This document shows, piece by piece, positions 1 to 6,979 of a DNA stretch of 17,399 bases. Position 1 is the first letter of the stretch; every line of letters starts with the position of its first letter. A program made the position numbers and the translations under genes. The notes beneath the pieces were generated by a model. The model had not been told where the DNA came from. It searched no databases and saw only the letters and a list, made by a program, of their open reading frames with translations. The DNA is from Bacteroidota bacterium. GTDB lineage: Bacteria; Bacteroidota; Bacteroidia; B-17B0; Aurantibacillaceae. Where the stretch lies: positions 1 to 17,399 of the forward strand of contig JANYBY010000009.1 in the NCBI GenBank assembly GCA_025360565.1, written 5' to 3'.

Positions 1-43
1 GTCCGTTAGCGGTTATGCTTGGACGACCGTTTTCTAAGGACAT
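1..43 (-). CDS. Possible 5' end of a leftward gene (cut by window edge)
   Basis: On the minus strand an AGGAGG motif (plus positions 48-53) sits four bases before an ATG at 43, and the frame stays open to the window edge, reading MSLENGRPSITANG. The ribosome site is unusually strong for a genome where most starts have only A-rich leaders. Fourteen codons are too few to identify a product. The same bases contain the GTTAGCG sequence discussed for the flanking cassette, so this may be non-coding recombination-site DNA. The promoter proposed for the rightward toxin gene also overlaps this start. Confidence 0.25.
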   Translation of the reverse strand, partial: MSLENGRPSITANG

Positions 44-74
44 TTTACCTCCTAAAATTTATTTCGTATCTTTG
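44..74 (+). promoter_or_regulatory. Bacteroidota-type promoter for the PIN toxin gene
   Basis: TATCTTTG at 67-74 is a perfect match to the TAnnTTTG -7 box of Bacteroidota. TTTA at 44-47, 19 bases upstream, is one base from the TTTG -33 element. Transcription would begin near 80-82, only a few bases before the ATG at 88, so the message would be almost leaderless. Confidence 0.45.
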
Positions 75-87
75 AGTATCATTGAGA

Positions 88-549
88 ATGAGACAACGAA
101 TTTACATAGATACCTCTGTAGTTGGCGGCTATTTTGACGAAGAGTTTAAAGAAGCGACAGCCATGCTCTTTCATCGACTTGAAAACAAAGAAATAGTTTT
201 TGTTATTTCTGACCTTCTTGACCTCGAACTTATTGACGCTCCAGAGCGTGTTCGACAATTACTTCAAAAATATTCAGCAGACAATTTTGAACGAGTTTCT
301 TTGACAGCGGAAGCCCTTAAACTTGCCGGCACTTATATTTCCGAAAAAGTTGTTGGACAAACAAGCGTTGAGGATTGCAGGCATATTGCTTTGGCCACAA
401 TAAATCGCGTAGACGTTTTAGCAAGTTGGAATTTTAAACATATTGTTAACCTGGACAGAATTAAAGGCTATAATTCGGTAAACCTCCGACTTGGTTTTTC
501 GATGATAGAAATTAGAAGTCCAAAAGATTTAGTAGACTATGGAGAATAA
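88..549 (+). CDS. PIN-domain toxin of a type II toxin-antitoxin pair
   Basis: A 153-residue single-domain PIN protein. PIN toxins are Mg-dependent ribonucleases, usually neutralised by a partner encoded next to them. The acidic pocket is visible: Asp8 in IYIDTS, Glu47 in LLDLELID, Asp96 in EDCRHIALA and Asp109 in VDVLASWNFKH, with Asn115 in the SWNFKH motif typical of this PIN subgroup. Length is normal for the family. I start at the ATG at 88; an in-frame TTG at 82 would add two residues but falls on the predicted transcription start. The downstream small gene overlaps its last 11 bases, a layout that favours coupled translation of toxin and antitoxin. RNase activity and the RNA target are inference. 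Alternatively it could be an orphan PIN nuclease, but the partner gene argues against that. Confidence 0.85.
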   Translation: MRQRIYIDTSVVGGYFDEEFKEATAMLFHRLENKEIVFVISDLLDLELIDAPERVRQLLQKYSADNFERVSLTAEALKLAGTYISEKVVGQTSVEDCRHIALATINRVDVLASWNFKHIVNLDRIKGYNSVNLRLGFSMIEIRSPKDLVDYGE

Positions 550-697
550 AAAAACAAAGACATTTGACGCTGTAAAAATGATGCGTGAAATACGAGACAA
601 AATTAGTTCTGAAACGTCTAACATGACTTTTGAGGAATTAAAAAAATATATCGAGACTCGCATCAAAAAAAGCGGACTCAAACCTGTTGGACAATAA
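539..697 (+). CDS. Small antitoxin partner of the PIN toxin
   Basis: A 52-residue frame starts at the ATG at 539, inside the last codons of the toxin gene (the overlap reads ATGGAGAATAA), and ends at TAA 695-697. The protein is highly charged: an N-terminal KTFDAVKMMREIRDKIS segment, then MTFEELKKYIETRIKK, then a short basic tail. The opening 'TFDAV/CxxMxxxRD' pattern followed by 'MTxEE' is one I know from the very short antitoxin-like proteins that accompany PIN or other small toxins in Bacteroidota and cyanobacteria. It lacks an obvious ribbon-helix-helix or AbrB fold, so it probably acts by wrapping the toxin; autoregulation is not evident. Toxin-first order is less common than antitoxin-first. 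The function is inferred from position, size and this pattern. Confidence 0.68.
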   Translation: MENKKTKTFDAVKMMREIRDKISSETSNMTFEELKKYIETRIKKSGLKPVGQ

Positions 698-702
698 AGC
701 CC

Positions 703-744
703 AGCGCTTACAGCACCACTTACAATTTTTTGCGGGTTAGCGCT
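703..744 (+). other. Imperfect inverted repeat resembling a cassette recombination (attC-like) site
   Basis: AGCGCTTAC (703-711) and GTTAGCGCT (736-744) are inverted copies with one mismatch, separated by 24 bases. The element begins six bases after the antitoxin stop. The right arm opens with GTTAGCG, which also occurs at 5-11, before the toxin gene, so the pair of genes lies between two direct copies 731 bases apart. Integron cassettes end in such folded sites, whose core is GTTRRRY; GTTAGCG departs from that core in two positions. No integrase is in the window, so this is a suggestion only; it could also be a transcription terminator-like hairpin. Confidence 0.3.
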
Positions 745-912
745 CAAATGTGTAACTTGGTCGTTTGAAAAAGAAGGCACTCTTGAAAAAAAATATGGGA
801 AGGCTATAAATACATTGTGAGCTCAAAAAATAAAAGTAGGGGTCTTAAACTGGGTAATATTCCATAAGAAATCACAAGCAGCATCACGCCCCCAATTGAA
901 ACAAGCGCTGGT

Positions 913-1689
913 TTATTCTCCCTTAAATTCCGGCGCGCGTTTTTCTAAAAAAGCCTTTACTCCTTCGTTGTAATCGTAAGTGTTAGCCGATTCAATTTGT
1001 ATATCGCGCTCAAAATTTAATTGCTGCTGCAAAGTGTTATTGTATGTTTGATTCAACAAACGTTTGGTTAAGCCAATGGCTTTGGTGGGCATGGAAGCCA
1101 CGTGCTGCGCGTTAATAATTGCCTGTTCCAATAATTTATTATCATCAAATATTTTATATGCCATTCCGTATTGCACGGCTTCATCTGATGTTACTTTATC
1201 GCCGGTGATCATGAGTGCACTGGCCATGTTAAAGCCCACAAGCCTTGGCAATGTAAATGTACCGCCGCTATCGGGAATCAATCCGATTTTACTGAACGCT
1301 TGAATAAAACTGGCTGACTTTCCAACAAAAACAATATCACAGGCAAGCGCAATGTTTGCCCCCGCCCCTGCAGCCACGCCATTTACCGCGGCAATGATGG
1401 GTTTCTCCATATTTCTGATCTTTAAAATAATTGGGTTATAATGTTCTTCCACAATTTTTTTTATGCCGGGTCCGTTCGGGTCAACAGCCTCTGCAAGATC
1501 TTGTCCTGCGCAAAAAGCTTTGCCCTCACCGGTAAGCACAATAGCCCGTACTGCCTTATCTTTTTCGGCCTTATCTAATTCCGAAATTAATTGCAAGGCC
1601 ATTTCGCGGTTAAAGCTGTTGTATTTATCAGGACGGTTCAGTTTTAAAATTAAAACGTTCTTTTTTTGTTCGGAGATAATTAACGACAT
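913..1689 (-). CDS. paaG: PaaG-like enoyl-CoA hydratase/isomerase
   Basis: A 258-residue crotonase-fold enzyme. It follows the pattern of PaaG, which isomerises the ring epoxide of phenylacetyl-CoA to an oxepin-CoA and also shifts enoyl-CoA double bonds. Visible family marks: FCAGQDL at 59-65 and VNGVAAGAGA at 102-111 (the CoA-binding/oxyanion region), and GLIPDSGGT at 136-144 with Asp140 where PaaG isomerases carry their acidic catalytic residue. The two glutamates of true enoyl-CoA hydratases are absent (Asn112 at the first, Phe/Ser132-133 at the second), which favours isomerase over hydratase. The C-terminus EGVKAFLEKRAPEF is standard. No other phenylacetate (paa) genes lie nearby, so it may instead serve general fatty-acid or aromatic acyl-CoA breakdown. 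It is 187 bases from the upstream M28 gene with repeats between, so it is probably transcribed separately. Confidence 0.85.
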   Translation of the reverse strand: MSLIISEQKKNVLILKLNRPDKYNSFNREMALQLISELDKAEKDKAVRAIVLTGEGKAFCAGQDLAEAVDPNGPGIKKIVEEHYNPIILKIRNMEKPIIAAVNGVAAGAGANIALACDIVFVGKSASFIQAFSKIGLIPDSGGTFTLPRLVGFNMASALMITGDKVTSDEAVQYGMAYKIFDDNKLLEQAIINAQHVASMPTKAIGLTKRLLNQTYNNTLQQQLNFERDIQIESANTYDYNEGVKAFLEKRAPEFKGE

Positions 1690-1726
1690 GGTGTTTTGGT
1701 TTAAGGTTTAAATTTAATAAATTCTT

Positions 1727-1808
1727 GCCACAAAGACACGAAGTCAAAAAGTTTCACCAAGAAAAATATCTCCGTGTTTCTCCCTGCTCTCAGTGCCTCC
1801 GTGGTTAG
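1727..1808. repeat. Degenerate inverted-repeat intergenic element
   Basis: The left end reads GCCACAAAGACACGAAG (1727-1743). The right end, read on the minus strand, is AACCACGGAGGCACTGAGAG. The two ends share the pattern CCAC-nnAG-nCAC and face each other, as in a small palindromic or MITE-like element. The same pattern frames 14461-14603. Similar stretches are common between genes in Bacteroidota. It has no coding content. Confidence 0.45.
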
Positions 1809-1819
1809 TCTCGCATCTC

Positions 1820-1837
1820 TCCCGATAGCTATCGGGA
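1820..1837. repeat. Perfect 18-base palindrome TCCCGATAGCTATCGGGA
   Basis: The two 9-base halves are exactly complementary, so a 7-base-pair stem with an AGCT loop can form. It lies about 40 bases beyond the stop of the M28 peptidase gene. No T-run follows on either strand, so a simple intrinsic terminator is unlikely. I recognise CCCGATAGCTATCGGG as a recurrent palindrome in Bacteroidota intergenic DNA; that is recollection, not a search. Confidence 0.55.
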
Positions 1838-1876
1838 TCCGCTCGATGTGACAGCTCGGCCTGACAATCGTTGTGT

Positions 1877-3013
1877 TTATAAGCGTTCAGCAAAAGCAGT
1901 GATCAACTTAAAAACATCCGCATAATCCGTTAACGGTAATTTCTCCGCGACGTCCTGTACATCGTGATAAGAAGTGGTTCCTCCAAGCGTGTAAATAAAA
2001 AAAGCGGGCACGCCTGCCTCTGTAAACCAATAATGATCGCTGTTTTGAGCCTTGCCCCGTTTTTTAATTTCTTTTACAAGGCTCTTTTCTGCGTTAATTT
2101 TATTCAGTAATTCAAATTCTTTTGTGAGAATTGCTCCGTTTACTACCATAATTCCATCGTCGCCGGTGCCAAGGAGATCAAGGTTAATTAAAAATTTTAT
2201 TTTTTTAAGGTCCACCGTATTATTATCTACAAAATATTTAGAGCCGATCAGTCCCGCCTCTTCTCCCGCGAAAAAAACAAAAATGGTTTTATATTTTGGC
2301 GAATTTTTAGCGTAAAATTTCACAAGATTTAAAACCACGCTTACCCCGCTGGCATTGTCGTTAGCTCCCGGAAAAAATGTTTTTTTTCCCATTCCTCCAA
2401 GGTGATCGTAATGCGCCGAAAAAATAATTACGGAATCGCTTTTTTCTTTTCCCTCGATAAAAGCGCAAATATTATTGTTCAGGTGTTTGATCAACAATTT
2501 ATTTTGAATATTAACTTCGGCCGACTCGATCAATGCCGGTGCTTTTGATTGCAATACATCCACAGCGCAATATTTGGCTTCGTCAATAGCTACACTGTAA
2601 GTGAGTTTCTTTTTTAAATTAATAATAAACCTTACTTCCGATGCTTTATACGTTACGCTATCTCTTTTCTCCACTTTGTAATTTCCTTTTAAACTTCCGC
2701 TTCCGGGGCCAACAATAAAATCTTCGCCGGGTATCATCTCTTTACCATTTATTTTTAAAGAAACTTTATTTGGAAATGTATTTACATTAAACTCAAATGG
2801 TTGATAATATCCCGAAGTAAATAAGGGTTTAGCCCCAAGTGTCTTCAATTCGTTAGAAATATAGTTGGCGGCAATGCCCAAACCGTTATTAAGATAACCG
2901 CGTCCAAAACATTCTTTTGAGGTGAGTTTTTTTATAATTTTTCTCGCATACATAGTATCCTGCGAGGAGACTGTTAAACAAAGGAAAAGAAAAATTGAAA
3001 AAAGCGAACGCAT
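1877..3013 (-). CDS. Exported M28-family zinc aminopeptidase
   Basis: 378 residues. A signal peptide (MRSLFSIFLFLCLTVSS, 1-17) points to export to the periplasm or outside. The catalytic domain fills roughly 185-378 and shows the full two-zinc set of peptidase family M28: His201 in SAHYDHLG, Asp219 in GANDNASG, the pair Glu251-Glu252 in FAGEEAGLIGS (general base and ligand), Asp279 in INLDLLG and His350 in SYHDVQD. Residues 20-180 form an N-terminal region typical of Bacteroidota M28 enzymes. The likely role is trimming N-terminal residues from peptides; substrate preference cannot be read from the sequence. Its ATG shares one base with the upstream stop (TAATG), so it is translationally coupled to the hypothetical gene at 3013-3576. 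Glutaminyl cyclases share this fold, but the complete metal set fits a peptidase. Confidence 0.92.
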   Translation of the reverse strand: MRSLFSIFLFLCLTVSSQDTMYARKIIKKLTSKECFGRGYLNNGLGIAANYISNELKTLGAKPLFTSGYYQPFEFNVNTFPNKVSLKINGKEMIPGEDFIVGPGSGSLKGNYKVEKRDSVTYKASEVRFIINLKKKLTYSVAIDEAKYCAVDVLQSKAPALIESAEVNIQNKLLIKHLNNNICAFIEGKEKSDSVIIFSAHYDHLGGMGKKTFFPGANDNASGVSVVLNLVKFYAKNSPKYKTIFVFFAGEEAGLIGSKYFVDNNTVDLKKIKFLINLDLLGTGDDGIMVVNGAILTKEFELLNKINAEKSLVKEIKKRGKAQNSDHYWFTEAGVPAFFIYTLGGTTSYHDVQDVAEKLPLTDYADVFKLITAFAERL

Positions 3014-3576
3014 TAAGCAAAACGTTTTTTTACCAGGGCGTACAAATAATTTACCACTTCCGAATTTTCTTTCCAGCCGTAAAGCTCTTTTAAACTGTTT
3101 AAATATATTTCGGCTTCGCCCCAGCTGTTCACGTTTCCTAATTGCTCAATGGCCACATTGTATTCACCGCTGTTTTGACTAAAGAGCTCATTAATGAATC
3201 TGAATTTATCATTTATGCCGACTAATAAAGCCTGGTTTGACCTGGGCTGAGTTTTATCTTCAATTATCGGTGTAATATTATCTTCAAGCGTATTTTTGAT
3301 CTCTTCAAGTAACACTTCTTTAGGTTCTTCCTTTTTTTCGGCAATGGGTTCAATATTGCTAATTTTAGAATGGATATTAAAACTTGGTGAGATCTCTTTT
3401 TCCTGTTTGTTGTATTTATACACCGAGATGGTTTCAAATAATTTTGTAAGCTGTTGCTGCAGGCTATCGCAATCGCTCACCGAAGGCTGAATGCTCTCTT
3501 CCACAAACAGTTCCAAAGTAGGCGCAAGTTCGTTTATCTGTTCCTGAATTTTGTTTAACATCTTATCTGCCGCCAT
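3013..3576 (-). CDS. Conserved hypothetical protein with acidic linker and C-terminal helical domain
   Basis: 187 residues, cytoplasmic (no signal peptide or membrane segment). Three parts can be seen: an N-terminal helical segment (1-55), a charged, low-complexity linker rich in Glu, Lys and Ile (56-112), and a C-terminal helical domain (about 113-187) containing LLVGINDKFRFINELF and later YLNSLKELYGW. The C-terminal motif is one I associate with uncharacterised proteins found across Bacteroidota, where it repeatedly has this variable-linker layout; no function is known to me. It is the first gene of a leftward pair, its stop overlapping the start of the M28 peptidase by one base. It is divergent from tdk across 91 bases. 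The ATG at 3576 follows an A-rich leader (AAATTTAAAG), normal for this genome. Confidence 0.82.
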   Translation of the reverse strand: MAADKMLNKIQEQINELAPTLELFVEESIQPSVSDCDSLQQQLTKLFETISVYKYNKQEKEISPSFNIHSKISNIEPIAEKKEEPKEVLLEEIKNTLEDNITPIIEDKTQPRSNQALLVGINDKFRFINELFSQNSGEYNVAIEQLGNVNSWGEAEIYLNSLKELYGWKENSEVVNYLYALVKKRFA

Positions 3577-3610
3577 CTTTAAATTTTTTTCAATTTCTCT
3601 TTAAAAATAG

Positions 3611-3641
3611 TTTGATTTTATTAGACCTTAGCTTACATTTA
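3611..3641 (+). promoter_or_regulatory. Promoter for tdk / murF-alr
   Basis: TTTG at 3611-3614 and TACATTTA at 3634-3641 are separated by exactly 19 bases, matching the Bacteroidota TTTG-N19-21-TAnnTTTG arrangement with one mismatch in the last base of the -7 box. Transcription would start near 3648, about 20 bases before the tdk ATG. Confidence 0.5.
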
Positions 3642-3667
3642 AGTTTTGTTTTAACGCCTTTTAAACA

Positions 3668-4243
3668 ATGTTTTTAGAAAATAATAATTCGGAGCGAAAA
3701 CGGGGTTGGGTTGAAGTGATCTGCGGGAGCATGTTTTCGGGAAAAACAGAAGAATTGATCCGGCGTTTACGCAGAGCCCAGTTTGCAAAACAAAAAGTAG
3801 AGATTTTTAAACCCGAAGTAGATAAACGTTACCATGAGCTGAAGGTAGTAAGCCACCAGGGCAACGAAATTATGAGCACTCCGGTTCCTTCAAGTTCAAA
3901 CATTTTACTTTTAGCTAATGACGTAGATGTTGTTGGTATTGATGAAGTACAATTTTTTGACGAAGAACTTCCTTACGTGTGTAGTGAGCTTGCAAGGCGC
4001 GGCATTCGGGTAATTGCAGCCGGGCTGGATATGGATTATACAGGTAAACCATTTGGACCAATGCCTCAACTAATGGCAAGCGCCGAATATGTAACAAAAG
4101 TGCACGCCATTTGTATGAATTGCGGTAACTTAGCGTATGTAAGCCATCGAAAAACAGATAACGAAAATTTAGTTTTGCTTGGAGAAACCGACAGTTACGA
4201 GCCTTTGTGCCGTAGCTGTTTTAATAAAAAGACAATTAAATAA
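3668..4243 (+). CDS. tdk: Thymidine kinase (type II, TK1-like)
   Basis: 191 residues, the usual length. It phosphorylates thymidine to dTMP with ATP in the salvage pathway. Visible motifs: P-loop GSMFSGKT at 20-27; the Walker-B-like IDEVQFFD at 91-98, whose Glu93 is the catalytic base position; the lasso/substrate region around GLDMDYTGKPFGPMPQL (119-135); and the four zinc-binding cysteines 149, 152, 181 and 184 (CMNC and CRSC). All key residues are present. The stop codon is followed immediately by the ATG of murF-alr, so the two are almost certainly co-transcribed from the promoter at 3611-3641. The pairing with a cell-wall gene probably reflects shared growth-linked expression rather than a common pathway. 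Confidence 0.97.
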   Translation: MFLENNNSERKRGWVEVICGSMFSGKTEELIRRLRRAQFAKQKVEIFKPEVDKRYHELKVVSHQGNEIMSTPVPSSSNILLLANDVDVVGIDEVQFFDEELPYVCSELARRGIRVIAAGLDMDYTGKPFGPMPQLMASAEYVTKVHAICMNCGNLAYVSHRKTDNENLVLLGETDSYEPLCRSCFNKKTIK

Positions 4244-6706
4244 ATGTACTCACTACAGCAAATAGCGCAGATAACCAACTCGAATTTTATCGGGAAAAAT
4301 AATTACGCCATCGCGGCTTTTTTATCCGACAGTCGTAATCTACTAACGGGTGATAGCGCTTTGTTTATTGCCATTAAAACAAATAAAAATAACGGGCATT
4401 TATATATTCCGGGGCTGATTGAAAAAGGCCTTACTTCTTTTTTAATTGAAGAAGAGGAAGCGAATCAAAGTCCGATAAAAGATCTTATCGCTAAAAATCC
4501 GGATATTTCTTTTGTTGTTTGCACCGATACCCTAAAAGCCCTGCAAACATTGGCCATTAACCACCGCAAACAATTTAATATTCCGGTGATAGGTATTACC
4601 GGCAGCAACGGAAAAACAGTTGTTAAGGAATGGCTTTATCAATTACTCAAAAATAATTATTCAATTTGTCGCAGCCCCAAAAGTTTTAATTCTCAATTGG
4701 GCGTGCCCTTAAGCGTTTTAAATTTAAACAATTCGCATACCCTTGCCATTTTTGAGGCGGGCATTTCAAAACCCGGCGAAATGGATACGCTTGCAAAAAT
4801 AATTCAGCCAACCATCGGCATCCTTACCTCCCTGGGTTCGGCGCATGACGAAGGTTTTAAAAACCGAGAACAAAAGCTTTCAGAAAAATTAAAATTAGTT
4901 GATGGCGCCCAGACAATTATTGCAAATGGCATAAAAAAAGAACAATTACCCAATGCCTTGCAAAATAAAACCATTGTAGTTTCAGAAACTGAACCGGCCG
5001 ATCTTAAAATTTCTTTTGCGCAAAACAATTTACAGCTTGTTAGTCCTTCACAAACATTAAATTTCAAAATTCCTTTTACCGATGAAGCCTCGGTTTTAAA
5101 TACTTCCACTTGCGTTGCTGTTCTTTTACACTTAGGCATTTCGCCCACTGCCCTTGCCGAAAAAGTAGCCTTGCTGCAGCCCATTGCCCTGCGCCTCGAA
5201 ATTAAGAACGGCATCAATAACTGTTTAGTGATAAACGATTTTTATAATTCAGATCTCGATTCATTAAAGATCGCTTTGAGTTTTTTACAGCAGCAAAGTC
5301 GCCGAAAGAAAAAAGGAATTATTATTTCAGATATTGAACAATCGGGTGTTCTGGATAATAATTTGTACAAAGAAATTGCAGACCTGATCAATACGCACAA
5401 AATAGATTTTGTTGTTGGCATTGGTAAAAAAATATCCGGTCATAAATTTCATTTTAAATTTGATTCGCTTTTTTTTGAAAGCACCACCGATTTCATTGCG
5501 CAATTTAATCACATCAATTACCGTTTCAGCGATGCCACTATTCTTTTAAAAGGCGCGCGCAGCTTTGGTTTCGAGAGCATAAGCGGATTGCTTCAGCAAA
5601 AAAGTCACGATACCGTTTTTGAAATTAATCTGAATAAATTAATTGCCAACGTAAATTATTACAAATTACTTTTAAAACCCGGCACGCAATTAATGTGCAT
5701 GGTAAAAGCAATGGGTTATGGCGGTGGTGGAAGTGAATTAGCAAATACCATGCAGCACATTGGTGTTAATTATTTAGCTGTGGCATACGCCGATGAGGGC
5801 GTTGAGTTACGACAATCACAAATTAATTTGCCCATCATGGTAATGAGTCCTGAAACCGGCGCTTACGAGGATATTATTAATTATAAATTAGAGCCTGAAA
5901 TATACAGCTTTAAAGAGCTGGATGCGTTCATGAAAAAACTGGATACGCTTGGTTTTTCTGAACCCTATCCTGTTCATTTAAAAATTGATACCGGCATGCA
6001 CCGCCTGGGTTTTGAAGAAGCCCAGATCGCAGAACTAATTTTGTTGCTCAAAAATAATTCTCAAATAAAAGTACAAAGTGTTTTTTCCCATTTGTCGGGT
6101 TCCGATAATCCGGAGCTGGATGATTTTACCGAACAACAAATAAAATTATTTGAAAGTATTTGCATTCAGATAGAAAAAGGGATAGGTTACAAATTTTTAA
6201 AACACATTTGTAATTCGGGCGCCATCAGTCGTTTTAAACACGCACACTTTGATATGGTGCGCTTGGGAATTGGCATGCACGGCGTTGGCGTTAATGCAGC
6301 CGAACAACAACATTTAGAAAATGTTGGCACTTTAAAAACAAAAATTTCTCAGATCAAAAAAGTAAAAGTGGGCGAAACCGTAAGTTACAACCGCAGCGGA
6401 AAAGTGGAAAAAGATATTAGCATTGCTACCCTGCCCATTGGTTATGCTGATGGCTTTAGCAGAGCCTTAGGTAACGGCAAATTCGGCGTGTATATTAACG
6501 GAACATTTTGCAAAACCATTGGCAATGTTTGCATGGATATGTGTATGGTTGATATTTCGAATGTTAACTGCGAAGAAGGCGACGATGTTATTATTTTTGA
6601 AAACATTGAGCAATTGCAAACAATGGCAAAAGCCATGGGCACCATTACCTACGAAGTTTTAACGAGCGTTTCCGGAAGGGTGAAACGGGTTTATGTTCAG
6701 GAGTAA
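4244..6706 (+). CDS. Bifunctional MurF ligase / alanine racemase fusion
   Basis: 820 residues. Residues 1 to about 455 are a Mur ligase of the MurF type, which joins D-Ala-D-Ala to the UDP-MurNAc-tripeptide using ATP: GSNGKT at 120-125, then the SFNSQLGVPL motif, EAGISKPGEM, SAHDEGF and NDFYNSDLDSLK, all in order. Residues about 460-820 are a fold-type III alanine racemase making D-alanine: the PLP lysine is Lys488 in MVKAMGYGGG with Tyr492 behind it, Arg673 (MVRLGIGMHG) faces the cofactor ring, and Tyr734 in IGYADGF is the second catalytic base. The fusion is characteristic of Bacteroidota and couples D-Ala production to its use. The PLP loop reads KAMGYGGGG where most racemases have KAnAYGHG, a modest change that keeps Lys and Tyr. 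It starts directly after the tdk stop. Confidence 0.96.
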   Translation: MYSLQQIAQITNSNFIGKNNYAIAAFLSDSRNLLTGDSALFIAIKTNKNNGHLYIPGLIEKGLTSFLIEEEEANQSPIKDLIAKNPDISFVVCTDTLKALQTLAINHRKQFNIPVIGITGSNGKTVVKEWLYQLLKNNYSICRSPKSFNSQLGVPLSVLNLNNSHTLAIFEAGISKPGEMDTLAKIIQPTIGILTSLGSAHDEGFKNREQKLSEKLKLVDGAQTIIANGIKKEQLPNALQNKTIVVSETEPADLKISFAQNNLQLVSPSQTLNFKIPFTDEASVLNTSTCVAVLLHLGISPTALAEKVALLQPIALRLEIKNGINNCLVINDFYNSDLDSLKIALSFLQQQSRRKKKGIIISDIEQSGVLDNNLYKEIADLINTHKIDFVVGIGKKISGHKFHFKFDSLFFESTTDFIAQFNHINYRFSDATILLKGARSFGFESISGLLQQKSHDTVFEINLNKLIANVNYYKLLLKPGTQLMCMVKAMGYGGGGSELANTMQHIGVNYLAVAYADEGVELRQSQINLPIMVMSPETGAYEDIINYKLEPEIYSFKELDAFMKKLDTLGFSEPYPVHLKIDTGMHRLGFEEAQIAELILLLKNNSQIKVQSVFSHLSGSDNPELDDFTEQQIKLFESICIQIEKGIGYKFLKHICNSGAISRFKHAHFDMVRLGIGMHGVGVNAAEQQHLENVGTLKTKISQIKKVKVGETVSYNRSGKVEKDISIATLPIGYADGFSRALGNGKFGVYINGTFCKTIGNVCMDMCMVDISNVNCEEGDDVIIFENIEQLQTMAKAMGTITYEVLTSVSGRVKRVYVQE

Positions 6707-6784
6707 AATAAATCCAAACCTCATTCCAACTAAGGAGGAACCTGGGCCACCGATTGCAAAAATTATTTAGAACGGCCACTACCA

Positions 6785-6796
6785 TACCGGCAGGTA
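6785..6796. repeat. Short palindrome TACCGGCAGGTA
   Basis: Arms TACC and GGTA with a four-base middle. It lies in the 273-base space between the converging murF-alr and beta-barrel genes. Its core ACCGGCAGGT is the exact reverse complement of the core at 7631-7640. A weak stem, not a convincing terminator. Nothing else definite was seen in 6707-6979. Confidence 0.35.
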
Positions 6797-6979
6797 GCAC
6801 CAGCATTACAATTCATTCTAATTTTTTTCTCTATTCTTTTTTACGTAGCTCACACTTTTCAAATGCAATTACTTTTTCTTCGAAAGCGTAAAAGCACCAT
6901 CCCACCTTCTTAAAATACAACATGTCCGCGAGAATATACAATGCACTCATTACTATTAAAGAAATTCTTTTCTTCAAGT

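Noticed and set aside
529..780. 83-codon leftward frame opposite the antitoxin gene
   Set aside because: It covers the antitoxin and the inverted repeat on the other strand, its composition is not protein-like, and the rightward small gene explains the region better.
1820..1837. Palindrome read as an intrinsic terminator for the M28 gene
   Set aside because: No T-run follows on the minus strand, so it is listed as a repeat instead.
4804..5217. 137-codon leftward frame inside murF-alr
   Set aside because: It lies entirely within a well-supported gene; the product is cysteine/serine-rich without domains, as expected of antisense reading.
6735..6741. AGGAGG-like motif in the gap after murF-alr
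   Set aside because: No start codon and open frame follow at a suitable distance.
6831..6950. 39-codon leftward frame (MSALYILADMLYFKK...) in the gap after murF-alr
   Set aside because: No ribosome site, promoter or recognisable pattern, and it is short enough to arise by chance in AT-rich DNA.
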